Assembly: GCF_910594005.1 (NCBI RefSeq)
Contig: NC_057816.1
Location: forward strand, 39,361,797 to 39,425,796
Direction: 5' to 3'
Length of the DNA stretch: 64,000 nucleotides
DNA from: Cervus elaphus
Lineage: Eukaryota > Chordata > Mammalia > Artiodactyla > Cervidae
Under the pieces are notes generated by a model. That model saw only the letters and a list, made by a program, of their open reading frames with translations, ran no database searches and was not told the DNA's origin. The position numbers and the translations under genes were made by a program. Positions 56,240-64,000 of this stretch are shown here, in pieces (positions within the stretch are counted from its first letter, which is position 1; each line of letters opens with the position of its first letter).

Positions 56240-58235
56240 TCAGTTCAGTCACTGAACTGTCATGCTGACTCTTTGCAACCCCCATGGACTGCAGCACACC
56301 AGGCTTCCCTGTCCATCACCAACTCCCAAAGTTTACCCAAACTCATGCCCATCAAATCGTTAATGCCACCCAAACATCTCATTCTCTGTCGTCCCTTCTC
56401 CTCCTGCCCTCAATCTTTCCCAGCATCAGGATCTTTTCCAATGAGTCAGTTCTTCACATCAGGTGGCCAAAGTATCAGAGTTTCAGCTTCAGCATCAGTC
56501 GTTCGAATAAATATTCAGGACTGATTTCCTTTAGGATTGACTGGTTGGGTCTCCTAGCAGTCCAAAGGACTCTCAAGAGTCTTCTCCAATACCACAGTTC
56601 AAAAGCATCAATTCTTCAGTGCTCAGGTTTCCTTATAGTGCAACTCTCACATCTATAAATGACTAATGGAAAAACCAAAGCTTTGACGAGATAGACCTTT
56701 GTTGGCAAAGTAATGTCTCTGCTTTTTAATACGCTGTCTAGGTTGGTCATAGCTTTTCTCCCAAGGAGCAAGCATCTTTTCATTTCATGGCTGCAGTCAC
56801 CATTTGCAGTGATTTTGGAGCCCAAAAAAATAAAGTTTCTCATTGTTTCCATTGTTTTCCCATCTATTTGCCATGAAGTTACGAGACCAGATGCCATGAT
56901 CTTCATTTTTTGAATATTGACTTCTAAGCCAACTTTTTCACTCTCCTCTTTCACTTTCCTCAAGAGGCTCTTTAGTTCTTCTTTGCTTTCTGCCGTAAGG
57001 GTGGTATCATCTGCATATCTGAGGTTATTGATATATCTCCTGGCAAGCTTGATTCCAGCTTGTGCTTCATCCAGCTCAGCGTTTCTCATGATGTACTCTG
57101 CATAGAAGTTAAATAAGCTGGCTGACAATATACAGCCTTAATGTACTCCTTTCCCAATTTGGAATCAGTCTATTGTTCCATGTCCAGTTCTAACTGTTGT
57201 TTCTTGACCTGCATACAGATTTCTCAGGAGGCAGGTAAGGTGGTCTGGTATTCCCATCTCTTGAAGAATTTTCCACAGTTTATTGTGATCCACACAGTCA
57301 AAGGCTTAGGCATAGTCAATAAAGCAGAAGTATATGTTTTTCTGGAACTCTCTTGCCTTTTCAATGATCCAACAGATGTTGGCAATTTGATCTCTGGTTC
57401 CTCTTTTTCTAAATCCAGCTTGAACATCTGGAAGCTTTTGGTTCACATACTGTTGAAGTCTGGCTTAGAGAATTTCGAGCATTACTTTGCTAGCGTGTGA
57501 GATGAGTGCAATTGTGTAGTAGTTTGTGCGTTTTTTGGCATTGCCTTTCTTTGGGATTGGAATGAAAACTGACCTTTTCCAGCCCTGTGGCCACTGCTGG
57601 CATATTGAGGGCAGCACTATTTAACAGCATCTTCTTTTAGGATTTGAAAAAGCTCAACTGGAATTCTATCACCTCCACTAGCTTTGTTCATAGTGATGCT
57701 TCCTAAGGTCCACTTGACTTCACAACTCCAAGATGTCTCACTCTAGGTGAGTGATCACACCATCATGGTTATTTGGTCCATTGAAGATCTTTTCTGTGTA
57801 GTTCTTCTGTGTATTCTTGCCACCTCTTCTTAATATCTTCTGCTTCTGCTAGGTCCATACCATTTCTGTCCTTTATTATGCCCATCTTTGCATGAAATGT
57901 TCCCTTGGTATCTCTAATTTTCTTGAAGAGATCTCTAGTCTTTCCCATTCTTTTGTTTTCCTCTATTTCTTTGCATTAATTGCTGGGAAAGGCTTTCTTA
58001 TCTCTCCTTGCTATTCTTTGGAACTCTGCATTCAAATGGGTGTGTGTTTCCTTTTCTCCTTTGCCTTTAGCTTCTCTTCTTTTCTCAGCTATTTGTAAGG
58101 CCTTCTCAGACAAATATTTTGCCTTTTTGCATTTCTTTTTCTTGGGGATGGTCTTGATCACTGCCTCCTGTGCAGTGTCACAAACCTCCATCCATAGTTC
58201 TTCTGGCACTCTATCAGATCTAATCCCTTGAATAA
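56240..58235 (-). mobile_element. BovB (RTE) LINE, 2.0 kb, 5'-truncated
   Basis: The minus-strand element covers the same portion as the 45336 copy: linker, RT domain, C-terminus and 3' end. Its 3' terminus appears on the plus strand as 'cagttcagttcagtc'. Pieces of frame survive: the linker (57976-58248, 'ELWMEVCDTAQEAVIKTIPK'), part of the RT with 'LRYADDTTL' and the C-terminal 'SWQIDGKTMETM' (56616-57128). Frameshifts and stops (near 57600 and 57300) separate them. No clear target-site duplication was seen. Confidence 0.95.
56616..57128 (-). pseudogene. BovB RT fragment with YADD motif
   Basis: The 170-codon frame starts inside RT motif B (SLFNFYAEYIM), contains motif C as YADD at about residues 39-42, and continues through the post-RT region to 'YRCESCTIRKPEH'. 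Motif A lies upstream in a separate broken frame, so no active enzyme could be made. Confidence 0.88.
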
Positions 58236-58599
58236 TAATAGCTAGCAATCATTAAAAGTTTTTTATATGACAGATTCTATGCTGACTAGTTTACATATGT
58301 TTTTTTCATTTAATCCTCACACAAAAATATTAGTTCCATGGACGTGAGGAAGTTGGAGTGATTATATCTTAACAATAATCTAGTCTTACATAGCAACAAT
58401 AGTATTTTTACATGAGGATTATTCTATGCTGACTAGTTTACCTATGCTATTTTTCATTTAATCCTCAAAAGGAATACGGTTGTTGCTATTAGTATTATTG
58501 CTATGTTAGACTAGATTATTAAGACATATTTGCTCCATCTTTCTCACTTCCATGGGACTAATAAGCTACTTAGCATGCATGCATGCACTGTGGAGAAGA
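58236..58599. other. Unclassified sequence with an internal repeat
   Basis: A direct repeat 'attctatgctgactagttta' occurs at about 58271 and 58422, followed each time by a similar 'catttaatcctca' stretch, so two diverged MIR-like copies or a local duplication are possible. Confidence 0.45.
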
Positions 58600-59275
58600 G
58601 TATAGAGGTTCCTTAAAAAACTAAAAATAGAGCTACCATAAGACCCTACAGCCCACTCCTGGGCATATATCCAAAGAAAAACATGATCTGAAAGGATACA
58701 TGAACACCAATGTTCATTTCAGTATTGTTCAAAATAACAAAGACATGGAAACAACTTATATGTCCAACAGAGGAATGGATAAAGAAGATGTGGTATGTGT
58801 ATACAATGGAATATTACTAAGCCATTAAAATGACAAGGGCATTTGCAGCAACATGGACGAACCTAGAGATTATATTGAGTGAAATAAGTCATAAAAGGAG
58901 AAATATCATATGACATTCCTTATATGTGTAATCTAAAAATAAATGATACAAATGAAGTTACTTACAAAAGAGAAAGAGACTCACAAACTTAGAACATGAA
59001 CTTCTGGTTGCTAGTGGGAAGGAAGGAGGAAGGGATAATTAGGGAGTTGGGGATGGACATGCACACACTGCTATATTTAAAATGGGTAACCAAGGGCCTA
59101 CTGTATAGCACAGGGAACTCTGCTCAACATTATGTGGCAGCCTAGATGGGAGGGGAGTTTGGGAGAGAATGGATACATGTATATGTATGGCTGAGTCCCT
59201 TCACTGTTCGCCTGAAACTACCAGAACATTTTTAATTGGCTATACCCAATACAAAATAAAAAGTTTTAAAACAAA
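58600..59275 (+). mobile_element. L1 3' end with ORF2 C-terminal remnant
   Basis: 'ctaccataagaccctacagcccactcctgggcatatatcc', 'caacatggacgaacctagagattatattgagtgaaataag', then 3'UTR 'cctactgtatagcacagggaactctgctcaac' and 'ggctatacccaatacaaaataaaaag'. The coding end is disrupted by stops. Confidence 0.9.
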
Positions 59276-59369
59276 ATTTAAAAAGTTATCCTCTAGTAAA
59301 AGGAAGTTACTAACTATTAAAACATTGATCTGCAGAAACAACTTACCCCAAGGGACATTTCCCAACTGC

Positions 59370-59800
59370 CATTTAGATGAAACATAAACTCATTAACATA
59401 ATATATGAGCCTTCATAACTTGGCCACTGCTCGCATCTTTATTCTCCCATCTGGCACCTTCCCTACTTCCACCCATCACTTGAGTCACACAAAATTATTA
59501 GTAGCTAGCTGTGTATGCCATACCACCTTCCTTTACACATACTGTTCTCTCAGCCTGAAAAGTTTTTCCCCTTCTTATTCCCGAACTCCTCCAGTATCAT
59601 CTTACTCTAATTTCTGCTGGCTGAGTCTGGTGCCCTTGTTCAGTGTTCTGTGCATGTCTATGCTCTCTATGTCATAGTCATTTTAGCACTAAATTTAACT
59701 GACTTCCTTGAGGGTCAGTAATTTGCTTTCTGTTCATCACCATATTCCCATTGTAATAACCTGACACATAGTAGGCTCTAAAATGTTCACACAATTATTT
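59370..59800 (+). mobile_element. L2 LINE remnant
   Basis: 'gagccttcataacttggccac' (the L2 'catgatctggcccc' region), 'acatactgttctctcagcctgaaaag', and the 3' end 'cctgacacatagtaggctctaaaatg'. Confidence 0.7.
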
Positions 59801-60798
59801 TAGAAAGTTATAAACTATCCAGTTGCATTGGAAGAAATAGTGCATTGGTGACTAACAGAAAAGGGAACTGGGGAGTAAGAGTTTATCAGTCTTAATTCAA
59901 CACTATCTAGATAGAAAAGTTCTTTGATTTCTGGGTCTTGATAAACATCCCTTGCATAGAGAAAAGGAATCTATCAGGCTGCCTTAGCTTGAGGTACATA
60001 TTCCTTAAGAATATCTAACCCTCTTTGTCCAATTCTTTGCTAACTAAGCAACCTGTGCTAAATTGGTTTCCTGAGTGGAAATAATGTTGGTGACAGCAGC
60101 TCAAGATGTGGGTGCAGGGAAATGCGAATAGTAAAAACAATGTCTTATTCTAGAGCCAAGCACACTTTATGGAAATAGGTTAGCAAGGATCTATTTCTAG
60201 AATTTAATCTGCTTTGAAAGAATGAACTAAAAATTTACTGTAGGATTTCCAAAGAAAGGAATAAATCATGACCTATAAAAAGTCCACCAAGAGACTGTCC
60301 CCTCACCCCAGGAGGCCTGGCCTGAAACAACCAGCAGATGTCTTTGGATATCTCTGTCCCTACAGTACTCTACAGTGGTAGCAACTGCTAGGGGAGAGAA
60401 AAGCTAGAAAAATCAGACTAGTGGGATAGCAAACCCAGATGCTATCTCCCTGTTGCTAATGGTAACAGGATTAGACTAGATGAGAACTGTAATTAGGCTC
60501 TTGGCTTTTATATCCGACATGTTTACAGCCATCGTGCTATTTTGGGGCTCTTACATAACATTTATATCTGATGCTATAATAGGCATTTTTGTGATTCTAC
60601 TTTCTTCCTGTTCAATCTAAGTAGCTCCATCATGCAAGCACTTCTTTCCTCATCCAAGTCAGGACCTGCAACATCCCACTCATACATGTATGCTCTGTAA
60701 ATATCAGTATTTTCACCTTAACTTATTAATGAACACAATTGCTTTCTCTTAATTCTATGCTTCTTATTCATTTGGTTAATTTTTCTATTTATATACAT
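59801..60798. other. Unclassified sequence
   Basis: Contains an 81-nt minus-strand segment with splice-like borders (60307-60387) that is listed as a finding. Nothing else notable. Confidence 0.35.
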
Positions 60799-60995
60799 CA
60801 GAGGTCAGTAGCCATATGCCAAATCTGCCCCACAGTCCTACTTTCATATGAACTGAAAATGGTTTTTACATTTCTGAAGTGTCGTAAAACTACAAACACA
60901 CACACACAAAGGGCAATATTCAGCAAAGTCTCTTAGTGACCCACAGATGCTAAAATATTTGCTATTGGGCCAGAGACAAAAAATGTTTACCAATA
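60799..60995 (+). mobile_element. hAT-type non-autonomous DNA transposon remnant
   Basis: Left end 'cagaggtcagtagccatatgccaaatctgcccc' and right end 'taaaatatttgctattgggccagagacaaaaaatgtttacc' match the ends of a common mammalian hAT element in which the two termini are imperfect inverted repeats. The centre is deleted and contains a (CA)7 run. Confidence 0.55.
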
Positions 60996-61079
60996 TTTGC
61001 TCTTCATTAGTGCTGTCCATTACAGATCATAAGTCTGTAACACAACAAAGGCTCATTTATCAAGCATCTAATGATTGGT

Positions 61080-61620
61080 GTTGGGGAGAGGGAACTTCCC
61101 CCTCTACCCATCTTGAGTTCTTGTGGCTGGAATAACAAGAAAACTGACACAGATAAACAGGAGAAAAACAAATTTAACTTGTGTGCACAAAGGCCTCACA
61201 GAAATGGAACTTAAAAAGTGGGCAGAGCAGGCAGTTTTTTATATTTTTAGACAAAAAAAAATAAATTTGTGAGGAATTGGCAAGACAAGGAAACTTGGGT
61301 TTGGGGTACTTAGTGAAGAATCTAAACAGAGTTTGGGTTTAGGGTAGTAAATTAAAATAACAAAGTTCATTTATACAGGCTTCTTAGCCCCCAATTCCCC
61401 ATCTCTGGGGAAAAGTGGATCCTTCTTTTAATACTCTAGATGCATGGAGGGCATCTTTCTCCTGGGTGATTTATTTCCCACTTTCAGGGAGACAGAGAAG
61501 GGTCAGAGTTTTCTTCTTTAACTGGCTATTTCTCAGTGCAAGTAACTGTTAAGTAACTTACAGTTCAAAATAATCAATATGCCACTGTGGAATATTTGGG
61601 GGAGTCTTGTTCTGAGCCAC
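61080..61620 (-). mobile_element. ERV LTR remnant
   Basis: The plus-strand text 'gaaaactgacacagataaacaggagaaaaacaaatttaac' is the complement of an LTR R/U5 of the same type as 30700-30752 ('aaatttgtacgcttttatcctgtt'). The remainder towards 61620 is a plausible U3. No internal sequence adjoins. Confidence 0.5.
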
Positions 61621-61634
61621 AACATGATGATAAA

Positions 61635-61835
61635 AATGATTAATATTTATAGTGTGCTTACCTTTTGCCAGAAACTATGCTAGGCATTTTACATAGATTA
61701 TATCAGTTAACTTTCAGGAACACTCTTTGAGGACAGTACTATAATATCCTTATTTACAGATGTGCAAAGTTTAAATCACTTGCCCCAAAGCCACACCTAT
61801 AGAAAGCTGCATAGCCTGGATTCAATCCACACAGT
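61635..61835 (+). mobile_element. MIR SINE
   Basis: 'tatttatagtgtgcttaccttttgccagaaactatgctaggcattttac', 'tttgaggacagtactataatatcc', 'cttgccccaaagccacac'. Confidence 0.85.
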
Positions 61836-62339
61836 CCAGTTAAAGAATCCAAGTTACAATACATCCCAGAATCATAACACCTTAGAGTCAATACACAATC
61901 TCCTTTATAATAATCTAGCAAAGGATTATCTGCCTTCTGGTCATCCACACTGAGGTGAAGTATGCCATCACTGGACAGTTGTAAATTTGGAAGTCTTGCA
62001 CATTTTAAGATGAAACCTCAAGATGACTTGCATCCCTTAGTCTTATGTCTTATTTCTTTCCTCTGGACCATAAGACTAAATTTATAACCTTTATTTCATG
62101 TCCTTTATTTCAGGATAACTCACTCACATCTTTCCAAAGTTGTATTTCATCCCACGCATCCTCCCAAAACTTTTCACACAATTTTCATTATTTTTGATTT
62201 AATGGAATTTCAAGACCTTCTCACAACCCAAGTCATACTCCTTGGTTAGGACTACATCTTAGTGTATGTTGAGGCATACTGAGAACTGTAAAATACCAGT
62301 ATCTCCAATGTTCTCTAGCTACCTGGATGGAGTCAACAT
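61836..62339. other. Unclassified sequence
   Basis: No gene or named repeat. Confidence 0.35.
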
Positions 62340-62605
62340 TCACTAAACACACCATTCTCTTTCATGACTTAGGCTTTTGTATATACTTTTTATCTCTATT
62401 AAAAAAAAAGTCTTTCCCCTTTCCCTTATAGATCAAACTTCTAATCACCTTTCAAAACAACTGTATCTGTGTTTTAACCAGACTCTTGTTAATTCCTCTC
62501 TAGTAAATGTGCCACATGGCATTGTATTTATTAACTATCTCACATACAAGTTTCGGCCTTGTTAACAGAAAAGACTGTGTCTTATTCATTTTTGTATGAA
62601 TAAAT
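62340..62605 (+). mobile_element. L2-like remnant
   Basis: The ending 'gaaaagactgtgtcttattcatttttgtatg' resembles the L2 3' phrase 'gactgtgtcttattcatctttgtatc'. The rest is diverged. Confidence 0.4.
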
Positions 62606-62639
62606 ACACTTATGAATCAAGAATGGATACTACCACAAA

Positions 62640-62885
62640 CGTGGTTGTAAGATGATAATGGTCTGAGGATCTAATATATAACAAGATGACAATAGTTGAT
62701 AACACTATATTGTATAATTAAATTTTGCCAAGAGATTAGAACCTAAATGTTCTCACTGGAAAAAAAGAATGACAAATACGTAAGGTGTTCATTAGCTCTT
62801 TCACAAAACATATGTACACATGACGTACACTTTAAATGTCTTACAACCTTATTATCAGTTATACTTCAAAAAAGAGTAAAGAATG
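62640..62885 (+). mobile_element. L1 3'UTR fragment
   Basis: 'gtctgaggatctaatatataacaagatgacaatagttgataacactatattgtata', 'ccaagagattagaacctaaatgttctcac' and 'atgacgtacactttaaatg' follow the L1MA/L1MB 3'UTR. Confidence 0.78.
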
Positions 62886-63436
62886 CCTATTAACGTCTGC
62901 ATCCACAGTCTGTCCATGTTATTTAGGCAGCCAATGTCAAACCTACATAAGGAAACCCTAAAACTGAGATATCTAGGATTTGTAAAACCAGTAATTACAA
63001 TTTATAAAATTATCATAGTTGACATTCTTTGAGTTGAGGTGTTGTAAATATTCAATTAAATACAGGTCATTATTTTGAGATATGATTTACTCAAGTTGAC
63101 ACAGGAAAGAATCCCAAACTCCTAGGTTCCCAGATCCTAATGCTGTAGTTTTAGTCTGGTAAACAAGAATTCAGACTATAAAAACACCCATCCACTTATT
63201 TAAAATGTTTTTACCCATTTAGGAGCTTGAAAAATCAAGTATTTTAGAGTCAAAAAGAAAAAAATCACTCAAGATACATCAACCCTCTAGAATTTCTTTG
63301 CCTATGAAGCCTGATACCCACCTCATTTTGTTTTCATAGAACAAGCAGCCTTTGCCATTAAATTGATGAATGTAACTTGGAAAGAAAAACACTGGGAAAA
63401 TATTGAGATATGATTAATCTTCAAAAATGCCCTAAA
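62886..63436. other. Unclassified sequence
   Basis: No gene or named repeat. Confidence 0.35.
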
Positions 63437-63478
63437 ATCCTTTAAGATCTCATGCTCTACCAACTGAGCTAGTCAGGC
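63437..63478 (-). pseudogene. tRNA-Lys(CUU)-like 5' half
   Basis: On the minus strand, starting at 63478, the sequence matches the tRNA-Lys 5' half almost perfectly: a GCC(T)GA acceptor/D-stem start, the A-box/D-loop TAGCTCAGTTGGTAGAGC, then CATGAGATCTTAAAG covering the anticodon arm with a one-base loss. The variable region, T-arm and 3' acceptor strand are missing, so it cannot fold as a tRNA. It is not the tRNA-like head of a Bov-tA, whose wording is quite different. Confidence 0.65.
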
Positions 63479-63668
63479 TACCCTCTAATACTTTAAGATG
63501 GACACTCTTTAAGAACTTTCAGGGTTTGCGTGTCATGACTAAAAAATCCTTTTGAACACACAGCCGTATCATCATTCCCGGCTTCCCTGGCATTTCGACA
63601 TGGCCATATGACGTAGTTCTGGCTTGTGAAATGGGGGTGGGAATTATGCTCATCGTGTCCGTGCATGC

Positions 63669-63882
63669 TATATTGCTTCAGTCATGTCTGACTCTTTGAG
63701 ACCCTATGGATTGCAGCCCTCCAGGCTCCCGTGTCCACGAGATTCTCCAGGCCAAAATTCCTGGAGTGGGCTGCCATGCCCTCCTCTGGGGGGATCTTCC
63801 TGATCCAGGGATGAAACCTGCATCTCTTAAGTCTTGTATTGGCAGGCAGGTTCTTTACCATTAGCGCCACCTGGGAAGCCCC
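63669..63882 (-). mobile_element. Bov-tA SINE
   Basis: Minus-strand copy: head at right (ggggcttcccaggtggcgc), Bov-A body, tail at left (gcttcagtcatgtctgactc). Confidence 0.94.
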
Positions 63883-64000
63883 ACGTCGTCTAGACCTGGC
63901 CAATAGTAACTTTTTGCAAGTGACCCCCTTCTTTATTACCCTTTTTGCTGGTTAGAATGGAAATTATCCAGCAGATGACCGTAAGAGTCTCCTCCAACCT
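63883..64000. other. Unclassified sequence
   Basis: Too short to interpret; no repeat recognised. Confidence 0.3.

Noticed and set aside
1407..63882. tRNA-like heads of the Bov-tA SINEs as tRNA genes
   Set aside because: They lack a complete cloverleaf and are parts of SINEs with Bov-A bodies.
1..64000. CRISPR arrays, operons, phage or plasmid systems
   Set aside because: No regularly spaced repeats with unique spacers, no ribosome-binding-site-led gene clusters; the repeat content is ruminant.

Overview
The window is nuclear DNA from a ruminant, most likely a bovid. The evidence is the repeat content: about eight RTE-type BovB LINE copies, about eighteen Bov-tA/Bov-A SINEs, young ruminant-type L1 3' ends, and a background of old mammalian MIR, L2, L1M, MER5-type and ERV LTR remnants. 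There is no prokaryotic gene organisation. Nothing here looks like an operon, a CRISPR array or a phage, and I found no new multi-gene system.

Host coding content is sparse. The best-supported host exon is a 146-nt internal exon on the minus strand (22991-23136). It has a strong polypyrimidine tract/AG acceptor, a GT donor, and a single open frame that reads as a coiled-coil-like peptide. I do not recognise the gene. A possible terminal exon plus 3'UTR with an AATAAA signal lies on the minus strand near 53376-53734. Because it lies upstream of the coiled-coil exon in the minus direction yet carries a polyadenylation signal, the two would be different genes or alternative transcripts. The rest looks intronic or intergenic.

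Layout. 1-15 kb: L2/MIR background carrying two BovB 3' pieces (713-1243, 10170-10885) and many Bov-tA copies, including a double-headed one (13064-13395). 15-18 kb: an L1 3'UTR split by an LTR-like GC-rich block, then a minus-strand ERV LTR. 20-30 kb: old L1M 3' ends, a headless Bov-A with a clean target-site duplication, the candidate exon, and a BovB nested in an antisense L1. 30-39 kb: LTR remnants, a second double-headed SINE, nested L1 layers, a minus-strand ERV with two related LTR copies and U3 tandem repeats, and a young L1 inserted into a MIR. 41-45 kb: an L1M 3' region, MIRs and a MER5A.

45.3-47.4 kb holds the largest BovB on the plus strand, bounded by a perfect 10-bp direct repeat. 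Its reverse-transcriptase core is open, but the element is 5'-truncated and has lost its reading frame at both ends. 47.6-52.5 kb holds a young L1 3' fragment followed by a near-full-length but heavily decayed old L1 (5' region, ORF1 and ORF2 remnants, 3'UTR) containing two SINEs. 56.2-58.2 kb is a second 2-kb BovB on the minus strand. The last 6 kb contains an L1 3' end, a hAT-type remnant, a minus-strand LTR, a tRNA-Lys-like 5' half and a final Bov-tA.

Repeat family names come from recognising consensus-like motifs by eye; boundaries without a stated target-site duplication are accurate to roughly 10-30 bp.
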